From Ustilaginoidea virens (Eukaryota > Ascomycota > Sordariomycetes > Hypocreales > Clavicipitaceae), in contig NC_057316.1 of the NCBI RefSeq assembly GCF_000687475.1, forward strand, positions 4,650,001 through 4,714,000: a stretch of DNA of 64,000 bases, given 5' to 3'. Each line of letters starts with the position of its first letter. Position 1 is the first letter of the stretch. This document shows, piece by piece, positions 47,497 to 57,700 of the stretch. Under the pieces are notes generated by a model. It had not been told where the DNA came from. It saw only the letters and a list, made by a program, of their open reading frames with translations, and did not search any database. The position numbers and the translations under genes were made by a program.

Positions 47497-48832
47497 ATAA
47501 CTATATCGAGTAACGCGCTCGCGGTGCTTATATAGCTACGATCTGCCAGCCCGAGGCATCTTTTAACCTATCTATTGCGGCACAATACCAGTAACTTAAC
47601 CCTAAGGATATCGCGAGATTAAACAAGCGCCTTTAATAGCAGCTAGATAACCAGGATCGTAGCCTACAGTACATTAATTTAGCCCTTAATACAGCTAAGA
47701 TCTTTATACTTATTGACGGATCCTTTGCTAATAATAAAGATTTAAGCTCTTAAATTAGTTATATGATTGTGCTAGGGAATAAGGCAGATACTGCGAATAA
47801 CGCCTTCTAGCTGACCGGTAACATTATTACTTACAACTCTACAAAGAGCAAGCGTATAATATATAGCGCACTCACTTTAGAGCTATATAGCATAGTGCAA
47901 GGGGTTGATATCGCATATGCGATAGGTACGACCCTCAATATAATTACCAAAAGGTTGGGATTACCGAAGATCCCTACCGTTATATGCATAGATTCTTTTT
48001 TGTTGTATGAATGCCTTATCAAGCTAGGCACCATAAAAGAGAAGAGGCTTATAATAGATATTATAGCCTTGCGACAATTATATAAGCGCTAGGAAATCTA
48101 CGAAATTCGCTAGATTAATAGGAATAATAACCTCGCCGATACAATAACTAAGGGAATGCTAAATAAAGTCCTTAAGACCTTCATTGACCAAAATAGGGCT
48201 ATTATACGTATGGAAAGATAGGTAAAGAGGCCGGTTAATATCTGACTGCGTTTAGAAAGTATTAGTGATATTATGGGTGGCAAGTGTGTGGATTTTCCTA
48301 CGTTTAATGCTGTATTGTTTTACTGTATTTACTGCGATATTCAACATACCGGCTGTACGGTATAATGCTGCGGCGCGATAACGTTATCAGCGGCACAACC
48401 TGCTGAGACCACGCCGCACTTTTCTTTCTATATATGCGCCTTACATCCTAGCGATTCTGATGTTTGCTTCTATAAAAAGAGAAGCTGCTAGTATTGGAAT
48501 CGCTATCGTAAGGTACCTAATTGAGCACCAATTGGGCACATTGCGACGAATATGCCGCGCACACCTATTATGTACGATGTGGCCATTTTTGCCCCTTTAC
48601 CCCTGAGCCCGGTAGGGCACGCGGGCAGCCCGGCCCGACTGCGCCGATACATATGACCACAGCACGCACAAAAAGGCTATATCGTGTAATTACCCTCTTT
48701 TGCTTCTTTTCTTTCCTCTTAGATAGTCAGTCATTAGTAAAGTAATCAAATCCTTTGCTTGGTGACCTCACGGTACACGATACCACGCGCGCGACCCTAC
48801 ATACAACTGAGTACCCCTTAGTGAAACCAACA
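47497..48832 (+). mobile_element. Copia C4: 3' fragment of a copia C element with LTR
   Basis: Plus-strand fragment joined directly to the B-rev LTR. 47497-48240 is the decayed end of pol: a region reading Y-I-A-T-I-C-Q-P-E-A-S-F near 47528, I-L-I-D-G-S-F-A-N-N-K-D-L near 47700-47740, then RNase H with S-T-K-S-K-R, L-E-L-Y-S, C-I-D-S-F-L and N-N-L-A-D. The frame 47895-48092 is the surviving open part. 48308-48832 is the 3' LTR (525 bp, ending CCAACA). The short frame at 48521-48745 lies in the LTR and is not a gene. The 5' part of this element is missing. Confidence 0.8.
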
Positions 48833-49536
48833 GTTATTATGCTATTAATATTATAAAGTCCCTAGGGGTCGAAGGGGCTTATAGAAGTCGTGAAGGTCTT
48901 CGTAAGGGTAATCGCGAGGGTATTCGTAAGGGTATTTGTAATAGTATCTATAAGGGTATTTAAACAATTATAGTAGGGAGTGAATTCCTCGAGTTTATGA
49001 TAGAGGGGGCATTCTGGTTCATTTGTATCTCCCGTTCGGTATAAGCAGTAGGGACTGATTATTCCCTATTAGGATTTAACTGGGATATAAAGGTTTTGCG
49101 TGCAAATTGGAGATTTATCTCCTCTTAAGGCCACTTAGGCATATTCTCTTATTATAGATAGTAGGTAAGGGCCTTAACTGCTGATGATCCTGTGCTTCCA
49201 ATATATATCCTATATTCCCGTAGGGTTGTTCGGAATTCCTATAAGAGCTGTTTATTAATACGGTTGAATAGCTCTTTGGTCTACTTATTGCAGTCCTTAC
49301 GGAATTATTCCTATAGATCATCATCTATCTCATCGCCTATTATGTAGTTATTGATGAGGTAGGCGATACGATTATATAATTATTCGTCTATAGCATTAGT
49401 AGGGTCAATCTGACTTTTTAAATTGGCCTAGTCCTTTGTGATAGTATCGGTGTAAGGCCTGAGCTTTTCGGGTAGTAATCCCTCTATTGTGATATTAATA
49501 GGGGTAGGCGTGAGTGTATGTATTAGAGAGAGAGGG
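48833..49536 (-). pseudogene. Copia C1 5' part of gag, decayed
   Basis: The beginning of C1 gag, separated from the rest by the composite insertion. Read from 49536 leftwards, a frame with ATA (from ATG) about 14 bases after the LTR gives H-T-L-T-P-T-P-I-N-I-T-I-E-G-L-L-P-E-K and then Y-N-R-I-A-Y-L-I-N-N-Y and G-D-E-I-D-D-D-L. The open frame at 49115-49324 is another frame of the same stretch. The left end joins the remaining gag at 42396 through the GTTAT duplication. There is no recognisable half-tRNA primer site between the LTR and the frame. Confidence 0.6.
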
Positions 49537-50443
49537 TGTTGATATAAACTCGGGGTACCCAGTTATACGTAGGGTCGCGCGCGTGGTATCATTGTTGATA
49601 TAAACTCGGGGTACCCAGTTATACGTAGGGTCGCGCGCGTGGTATCATGTACCGTGGGGTCACCGGTCAAAGGTATGATTACTTCTTTGATTATGACTGA
49701 CTAACTAAAAGGAAAGAAAGGAAGCAAAAGAGGGTAATTACACGATGTGGCCTTTTTGTGCGTGTGCCGTTGTCACGTGCATCGGCGCAGTCGGGCCGGG
49801 CTGCCCGCGTGCCCTACCGGGCTCAGGGGTAAAGGGGCAAAAGTGGCCTTATCGTGCGCAGCAGTGTGCGCGGCACATCCGTCGCAATGTGCCCAATTGG
49901 GCACCTTGCGACAGCGATTCCGACAATCATATCCCGTAAGATCACTAAGTAAAGGATTTAATTGCTTTACTAATGACTACTATCTAAAAGGAAAGAAAGG
50001 AAGCAAAAGAGGGTAATTACACGATATGGCCTTTTTATACGTGCCGTGGTCACATGCATCGGCGTAGTCGGGCCGGGCTGCCCGCATGCCCTACCGGGCT
50101 TAGGGGTAAAGGGGCAAAAGTAGCCACATCGTATGCAACAGGTGTGCGCGGCATATTAGTCGCAATATGCCCAATTAGTGCCTAATTAGGCACCTTGCGA
50201 TAGCGATTCCGATACTAGCAGCTTCTCTTTTATAGAAGCAAACATTAGAATCGCTAGGATGTAAGGCGCACATATAGAAAGAAAAGTGCGGCGCGGTCTC
50301 GGCAGGTTATGCCGCCGATAACGCTATCGCGCTGCGCGGCCGGCTCGTACAGGCTCATACCGTACAGCCGGTATGCTGAATATCGCAGCTAAAACAAAGG
50401 GGCAAAAAGGGGCAGCAGTAAACGCAGTAGAAATAACACAATA
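49537..50443 (-). repeat. Copia C LTR shared by C1 and C3, with nested insertion
   Basis: One LTR serving as 5' LTR of C1 (to the left) and 3' LTR of C3 (to the right), both on the minus strand, as in a tandem formed by LTR-LTR recombination. It is 907 bases long because a 333-bp LTR-like piece with its 5-bp TSD is inserted at 49593. Without it the length is about 569, as for the other C LTR (573). Confidence 0.82.
49593..49925 (-). repeat. Nested 333-bp LTR-like insertion
   Basis: Sequence from TGTTGATATAAAC to GCGATTCCGACA, flanked by ATCAT on both sides (49588-49592, 49926-49930). It equals the last 333 bases of a copia C LTR (in element orientation), starting just after the TATA-like ctataaaaagag box. 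It could be a solo LTR of a short-LTR relative or a copy starting at the transcription start. Confidence 0.75.
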
Positions 50444-51340
50444 TTGAACATAGGAAAATCCACACACTTGCCGCCCATAATATCACTGATATCTCCTAAA
50501 CGCAGTCAGACATTAACCGGCCTCTTTACCCACCCTTCTATACGTATAACAGCCCTATTTTGGTCGATAAAGGTCTTAAGGGCTTTATTCAGCATTCCCT
50601 TAGTTATTATATCAGCGAGGTTATTATTCTAATTAATCTATCGAATCTTTTAGATTTCCCGGCGCTCGTATAATTATTGCAAGGCTATAATATCTATTAT
50701 AAGCCTCTTTTCTTTTGTGGTGCCTAGCTTAATAAGGCATTTATATAACGAAAAAGAATCTATACACACAATGGTAGGGATCTTCGGCAATCCTAGCCTG
50801 CTAGTAATTATATTAAGGGTTATGTTTATCGTATATGCAATATCGACCCCTTGCACTATACTATATAGCTCCGAAGCGAGTGCGCTGCATATTACCCGCT
50901 TACTTTTTGTAGAGCTGTAAGTAATAATATTACCGGTCAGCTGGAAGGCGTTATTTGTAGTATCTGCCTTATTCCCTAGCATAATCACGTAACCAATCTA
51001 GGAGCTTAAATCTTTATTATTGGCAAAGGATCCGTTAATAAATATAAAGATCTTAGCTGTGTTAAAGGCCAAATTGATGTACCGTAGGCTACGATCCTAG
51101 TTATTGAGCTGCTATTAAAGGCGCTTATTTAATCTCGCAATATCGTTAGGGTTAGGTTACTGGTATTATACCGCGATAGATAGGTCAAAAGATGCCTTAG
51201 GCTGGCAGACTATAGCCATATAAGCACCGCGAGCGCATTACTCGATATAATTACGCTAGGCTATAAGCGTATTCTTATCGATAGTCATAATCTTCTTGCT
51301 TTAGCCTTTCTGGCATAACGTTATTGTGCCGTCAGTCTTA
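50444..51340 (-). pseudogene. Copia C3: truncated 3' end of copia C pol (RNase H)
   Basis: Minus-strand fragment of the same family as C1, directly following the shared LTR. The open part 50674-50988 is RNase H: S-T-K-S-K-R, A-S-E-L-Y-S-I-V-Q, C-I-D-S-F-S-L-Y. Upstream (50990-51335) it continues with the I-D-G/N-G-S-F-A-N-N-K-D-L region and Q-Y-Q-Q-P-N-like sequence. The fragment ends at about 51340 in a TA-repeat that begins the next segment. It is broken by TAA/TAG stops. Confidence 0.78.
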
Positions 51341-51989
51341 TTATATATATATATATATATTACACTAGCTAAGCTATCTAGGGGGGGGATAAGCCCCCAT
51401 CTAGCCTAGTACTAGTATCTCTATGCCTAATCTATATAGGAAACCCGAGTGCCGGGAGGAAAACCTATATACTATCTGTGGTCGATAGTATCCCTTCGGA
51501 ATCGAAGGGGGTTTACTATATATTACGAGGAGGTGTCCTATCGCGCGAGACTAGGTCTGGCGGCAAGGCTAGGAAAGTGTGGATAGTGGGCGCGCCTCTA
51601 TAGGCGCGGTGATTTGCCTTAGTGGTTATTAGTTATTAGTTATTAGGCATTAGTCAGGCTCTAGGGTGGGTGTGAATCGGAACCGATGTAGTTAATATTA
51701 TTAGGTATAAGAGGCAGCAGTAACGTTAGTATTAGGTGGGCGGCGGTATCGCGGTGAGTCGCATATTTTATTATTATTGGCTTCGTCTAATATAGGTTAG
51801 GGCAACTAGCGGACGGTCGAGTGATCTAGTACGGGCATATAGCGGTATAAAGTCTCCCTTACCTACCCTACCTTTTTAATTCCTTTCCTCTTCCCTTTTT
51901 ATTCCTTATTAAAAATTACTAAGAATTTTCCTTTACTTTTCCACCTCGATTGCGCTATAATAGTTTTTATACATCCTTTATTCTTCGAT
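51341..51989. other. Unassigned segment with TA repeat and promoter-like stretch
   Basis: Starts with a (TA)n run at 51341-51361 followed by G-rich short inverted repeats (gggggggataagcccccc-like, 51383-51400). Its left part loosely resembles the 3' end of LINE-2 (ctctagggggc, ctagtact, gggaaaaccc motifs), so it may be the 3' end of another LINE on the minus strand; I could not confirm this. At 51846-51852 is tataaag, followed by a C/T-rich tract to about 51900, like a fungal core promoter. No gene seen in 51361-51845. Confidence 0.35.
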
Positions 51990-52437
51990 ATGCCTACCGT
52001 TCTAGAGTTAGGTTTTAGCCTAGCTCGAAAATGGCTGTATCGTCCCTATATACGCCGCGGTGCCGATATGGCTGCTTATTATTATAACTAATAAGGTAAA
52101 AGGTTCTCTTTAATTATTATCTATCTTTTTCTAATAGTAGGTAGGGCTTAAAGGTGCCTATTTCGCTTATACTTCGAAGCGGAAGCCTTATTATATCCTA
52201 ATATATAATACTATAAACCGCGAACCGGTAGAGAGTATACTTACGTTATAGAAGGCCTATACTTGCGGGTAAGAAGTAAGTATATTAGTTTGCCGGTATC
52301 CCTTAACTTTATAGTTGACCTTAGTAGGTAGACGAAGATAATTACTATAAAGCCTAGCAGGCTATATATCGGTCTATTGCGCTAGTTACTTTAGTGCCTC
52401 GAAAGGGTTAAGACGACTCTACTATTATAATACAAAT
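51990..52437 (+). pseudogene. Unrecognised open frame downstream of a promoter-like stretch
   Basis: ATG at 51990 opens a frame that stays in phase to 52437, interrupted only by TAA/TAG codons at likely Gln positions, and is cut by the LTR of copia A-3. It begins M-P-T-V-L-E-L-G-F-S-L-A-R-K-W and contains Y-I-R-R-G-A-D-M-A-A near 52050, a hydrophobic I-I-I-Y-L-F-L-I-V segment near 52115-52140, and Y-K-P-R-T-G-R-E-Y near 52215. No family recognised. The TATA box and CT-rich leader just upstream suggest a real gene start, either of a host gene relic or of an element-borne antisense gene like the one in LINE-2. Confidence 0.4.
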
Positions 52438-53194
52438 TGTTGAAATCAGCGCCTTTTTAGCTGTATTTTGGTACTGGTCTCGCTACTGTACGACGTCTCT
52501 ACGTTGAGATATCGCGGTGGCTATACCAGGCGCTATGGTGGGGCATAGCGCCCCACAACGCCGATTACAGTGGGCCACAGCGCCGGTCACGGCACCGGCA
52601 CAGCGCCCCACAGCCGGCCACAGCGGCCGGTCACAGCGGGCCACAGGGCCCACAACAGGCGGCGCATTTCTACGGGATTACCAAATGGGCAAACCTTGCT
52701 AATACCAGCACTTTCGGCCTTCTACATACAGTCACCCGCTACACCGCGCCTTTACGGCACACCGGTATAGGGCTTCCGGCCCGTACGGCAGACCGATATA
52801 GGGCTTCCGGCCCGTACGGCAGGCTGTTATAGGGCATCCGGCACACCGCTACAAGCCACTGGGCTTGGTTGGGTATGCACTAGGTAGGATATTGGGCACA
52901 GACTGGGCACGGTTGGGCAGACCGACTTTTCGTCGGATTTTTCGCTATTCTTACGGTTTTTCATTATTTTCAACCACTTCTTCAAGATGGTAGAAATATA
53001 CCCAAAATTCCCTCTTTCTAGCTAGAATAGTCACCAACAATTAGAATCAGATTTCCCTGACATCTTTGCTCTGGTCAACCCCGTGTATGCGTTTTTAATC
53101 TTTAACCAGCTTGTTTTATTCTGCAACGCCTTGTACGCCACTGTCGGTACTTAGTATACTTTACAACAGTGTTCTAAGTCACCATTTTGCAACA
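52438..53194 (+). repeat. Copia A-3 5' LTR
   Basis: 757 bp, TGTTGAAATC to TTTTGCAACA, with the GC-rich hairpin island at 52525-52660 and a partial tandem duplication of the gaccgatatagggcttccgg segment near 52765-52830 that the other A LTRs lack. Frames at 52517-52770 are composition by-products. Confidence 0.88.
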
Positions 53195-53473
53195 GGTTAT
53201 GAGCCCGGTGTCTCAAGGCTTCCAGCTTAAGACTTTTTTACGCTAACTTAGGATTTTAACGCATTTGGCAGCTAACCTTCCAGAAATCTACTAACAAGGG
53301 ACTGATCATCCCAGATTTAGGAACCCAGCTACCACACCAAGCTGCAACACATCCTTGCAACAGGATTTTCTAAGGTTATTCCTTAACGCAGCTTTCTTCT
53401 AGTTTTATCTAGATTTTCAGTCTTGATTTTCTTCGCATTTTTAAGACTTTCCGGCACCTTTTCTCTTCCTACA

Positions 53474-54760
53474 ATAGCCAGTCAGAACGTTCCTACCGCC
53501 GATAACCCAAGCTATACGGCAGAGGTAGAAGAATCTAATAATAACCAGGAAATTGCCCAGCTCAGGGAAGACCAACAGGAAATAAGAAAAGAATTCAACC
53601 ATAAATTTAATCGAATTAATTCTAAAATCGATTTTTTGGCTGATAAGGTGGACACCTTAGTAGACAGACTAATCAAGCCTGCTACTAGCCCACCATCCCA
53701 GGATATAATAGATGTGGATACCTTCCAAACCCCTATGGGTAAAGGAAATAACCCACCATCACCACCCAAAGCCCAGCAACCCCTGCCGGTTCCATCCAGC
53801 ATTAGCAGCCAAGTCAGCGCTATAGCTATCAAGGAACTAGCTAAAACAGCCAACAGATTCCAGGAATCCCAAAAGCTAAGGGGGGCATCTAACTTCAACC
53901 AATAGAAATAGGCCCTTATAATTCAACTTAGGGCACTTAACATCGCCAAATTTATCGAAGAACCTTCTATTACTAGCAAATTCAACGATTCAGAGCAAGC
54001 ACTTTTACTATTACTTATTAAGAATAGTTGCACAGAAGGACCAGCTGCCGCTATCAACTGGTGCACTAACCCAGAGTCAGCCTTTACGTTACTCACCAAT
54101 CAGTATTCTCACTCATCAGACATACAGCAGACCCACCTATACCCTGCCTTCCATTAACTAAATTTTACAGGCTATAAGGGTACCTTAGAATCTTTCAACG
54201 CCTCCTTTAATAGCTACCTATCCAGGCTGCAAATTTTAGGCTCCTACATACAACCTTTCGACCAAATCAGCCAGTATTTACATGCTATAGAAGGGGTCTT
54301 TTTTCAGTAGGCAGAACGGCACCGCACAATAATGAGAATCGCCTATACTCAAGGAAATACATCAAATATTAACCTGCAATTTTATATAGTTGATTTACTA
54401 GAAGAATAACGCATTAAAGGATCATCAGTAGCAAAGGCTACCACCCACCTCGCAAAGGTCAAGGGTGCCGCTACTAACAACAGTAGCAAGCCAGCTAGTA
54501 ATAACACTAGCAAGGGTGGTAAAAATACTACCACCAACGCCAATAAAAAGAAACAGGGGTCTTCTTCTACCCAACAACAAGGGTCTTCTTTAGCCACATA
54601 AAGTAAGCCGGAAAATAAGAAGAAGAAAGAAAAGAAAGATTCAGCTAATAAAGCAGATACCCCATAAAAGACCGACGAAAAGGAAAAGACTATTGATTCC
54701 TTCGTACTAGGGAATTATAATACTCTAAGTCTTACACCCAGTGAGACAGCCTATTCTTCC
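53474..54760 (+). pseudogene. Copia A-3 gag, decayed
   Basis: Same protein as A-1 gag but with the ATG changed to ATA at 53474 and only one copy of the N-N-P-type repeat. The frame is open to 53905: coiled E-I-A-Q-L-R-E-D-Q-Q-E segment, D-K-V-D-T-L-V-D-R-L and I-K-E-L-A-K-T-A. The capsid part then carries fewer stops than A-1 (Q-Y-S-H-S-S-D-I-Q-Q-T-H-L-Y-P-A-F near 54095-54145), followed by the Ser/Asn/Lys-rich tail. The target site used by LINE-2 in copy A-2 is uninterrupted here at 54238-54256. Confidence 0.8.
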
Positions 54761-57700
54761 TTCTAAGACCGCGAATATATGCAATTTCTAGCTACCAGCT
54801 ATAATGCACAATCCGGTGGGAAAACGCCAATAGATTCTTTACTCTACAATACTAGTTCTACGGTGCATATTATCAACGATAAAAAGCACTTTACCTACTT
54901 CCAATACTATACCGGAAACAAACCAGTCATCAGCACAGGTAGTAGCCCAATTAAGCCCAGTAGGTGGGGCACAGCGCGTTTTACCGTACTACAGGCCACC
55001 AACCCACCTCAGTGGGGCACCTTAGAGCTGACTAACGCCCTCTTCATACCAGCTTTTGATATTAACATCTTTAGCGGCATTAAACACTATCTAAATTGTG
55101 GCAGTATTCAGGGCCAAAGCCTAGTTAACAGTAACAATAAGTGCATTAGGCTTCTTAATTTTAAGAAGTATGGCTTCTTTTTATAACAAAAAGGGGTAGA
55201 TTCGCCGTTTTTATACTATACTAGCTAACCGGTTTCATATAGTATCTCGGTCGAATTACCTGCCTTAGCCAACCCAGAAGAATACGAGGAATATCCCCTA
55301 CCAGAGGATTTACCTACCCCACCAGCTGACTCAGACCATCCACTAGCTAATTCTCAAGCTAATCCACTAGCTAATTCGCAAGCTACCCCACCAGCTAGTC
55401 CTGGTTTTTCGGTAGTACTAACAGAGGCTGCTATTCCCAATACAGCCCAACCACCACAGAGGGCCCCGGTCACCCTCGACCCAGCCCCAGCAGCTAATAC
55501 TAAGTATCAAAAGCTACTATTACTAGCCGGACTTTAGCACATCCGGCTTGGGCACATTAGAATCCAACTTCTAAAGAAAACCTATACATCAACCATAGGG
55601 TTACCTAATCTCAGTAAGGTAAAGGATTCTAATTTCAACTGTATCGCCTGTAAAAGGGCAAAGTCAGTTCGGCGTTTTATATCAGGGGCTATACCAGACC
55701 CTATACATTATTTGGATATCATAGAGGGCGATATCTTCCAAATTAACCCTCTACCATACAACAAACGCCCTATTTGCCTTATCTTAGTTGACCGGAAATC
55801 ACGCTTCCGTTAGGTGCATTTACTACCCAATAAGGAAGGGCCCACGGTATTCCCAGTATTACAGGGGTTCTTCTAAGGTCTTCGGAATCGCTACGGCAAA
55901 TCAGCTATTAAATTCCACTATAATAGTAGCAAGGAAATTAACGACATCATTACAGCCTAGCTAGCTCTTAAGGGCATAGATTTTTTAACCTCTTCCCCTT
56001 ACATTTATAAGCAAAATGGGTTAGCAGAACGCTCTATACGGGTCATTATTAACCGACTTAGAGCTATTATGCTTTGGTCTCGATTACCTTCTTACCTTTA
56101 GTCTATAGTGATTCTTAGTATTACTACCTTGGTAAATCTAACAGCAGTTATAAACCATTCCTCGTCACCTTTTAAGGAATTAAAGAAGGACTTTCCGGAA
56201 ATTATGCATTACTACCTACCCGACCTTACTAGCTTTAGGGCTATTAGTGCGGCTATAGAGGTGCTAATCCCTCCAGAAAAACGGGTCATCAGCCATAAGC
56301 TGGCCCCCCGGACCGAGTCAGGTAGGTTACTAGCTACGCTAGGTAATGGCACCTACCTCGTCGACATCCCACATCGCTGGGTCGTCACTAAGACCTCTTT
56401 CATTACTTTTACCTACCAAAATGAAGGTATAGGCCCTATTTTAAGTAGCCTAAAGGGCACTTTTAATTTCTAACCGCCTTCTAATTTAGAGGGGGTAAAC
56501 ATCGACCAAATTGCTCTGGAAGAGCCTATTTAGAAGTCGCCTCGCCTAAATATGCCTATTTCAGGCTTAGCTGAGGGCACAGGCCTACCACAGGCCACGG
56601 ATCCAATACAGCCCACAGGCCCACCACAACCAATGGGCCTAATACAGCATACAGATCCACCACAATCAGCGGGCCTACCACAACCAATAGGCCTGCCACA
56701 ACCAGTGGGCCTACCACTAATTGGCCCGCCATAGCACTCTGCAATATTTCTTAGCAATTCGCCGTCTTTCGATTCCAAATCGCTTCAGCCTAACTTAGCT
56801 TTTCAGCTTAGGCAAGACGGTCCTTTTTCACCGGCTAAGGAATTTACGCCCTTTTCCCATACAAAAAGGCTGCAAATACTAAAAAATGCAGAAAGCTCTC
56901 GTCACCAGGAATCTCAATCTTAGAGATTTTCCGAATCCGTTACAAAAGTAGGCATGACCCACACAAGTGAAAATTCTAACTTACCCCACACAATAAATTT
57001 TTAATGGTCCGAATCTCAAAGCCCTATACACACTGATTTTCTGCGACTTTCCGATATAATAGATTCTGCCTTTTCGCCCGGCTTCCTAGTAAATATAGCA
57101 TTTCGCTATAGTAAAACGCTGCCTATACTAGAATATCTGAAATTCGAGAGTCCAGATATCGCCTTAAATGAGAGACCATAGGAGAAAATATTTCGAGTAT
57201 TAGAAAAAGTGCCTATTCAGCCATACCAGGTTAGGGCTACTAGGGGTAGAATTTAAGGAAGAATACCACAGATACAAGACGTGCAAGGTATCCTAGGTTA
57301 TGGATACTATAGGTCACTTTTAGACCTATAGACTAACGACCAATAGTCTGACCAATAGTCTGACCCACAGACTGACCAATGGGGTGCTTTCCCACCCACC
57401 CAGCCGAAAAACGACTAGATTTTCAGATACCCAGGTAGCCCCCCAGAGGCTTCCACATAGGATTTCCCCCCTTCCTATGCTTTTTACGATATTTGCTGTG
57501 CAGTAAAGATTAAGGCTGCAAAACAGGCCCTAGAAAGTGTGCCTAATAGCTGGAAGGAAATCTTATACAGCCCACATAAGGATAGCTAGGTAAAAGCCTT
57601 ATTTTCGGAATTCGAGTAATTAATCGATTTAAATATCTTCTAATTTATTCCCAAGACTAGTATTCCTACTAATAGGAAGATATTGCGCAACCGGCCTATT

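Larger units (their letters stand above)
42402..48832. mobile_element. Composite insertion: copia B-rev plus copia C4 fragment
   Basis: A block bounded by the direct repeat GTTAT (42397-42401 and 48833-48837) within C1 gag. Its left end is the LTR of a complete copia B element on the minus strand (42402-47496); its right end is the 3' LTR of a 5'-truncated copia C fragment on the plus strand (47497-48832). A normal single insertion would have the same LTR at both ends, so the block must be a rearranged product, for example a B insertion followed by a template switch or break repair that brought in C4. At the inner joint the first bases are ATAAC, the reverse complement of the TSD, which may be coincidence. 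Confidence 0.6.
37805..50443 (-). mobile_element. Copia C1: complete Ty1/copia element, split by a composite block
   Basis: Third copia family, on the minus strand. 3' LTR 37805-38377, RNase H, RT, integrase, protease, gag, and 5' LTR 49537-50443. Gag is split by a 6.4-kb block (42402-48832) flanked by the TSD GTTAT (42397-42401, 48833-48837), and the 5' LTR carries a nested 333-bp LTR-like insertion. C1 interrupts copia A-2 at 37804. The 5' LTR is shared with the adjacent truncated copy C3, so no right-hand TSD can be found. Moderately RIP-mutated, with residual frames such as 38572-38922 and 40174-40503. Confidence 0.85.

Noticed and set aside
47497..47501. ATAAC at the B-rev/C4 joint as an inverted target-site duplication of GTTAT
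   Set aside because: The same position in other copia C copies reads taat or similar, so ATAAC can be native C sequence with one or two changes; five bases are too few to claim an inversion.
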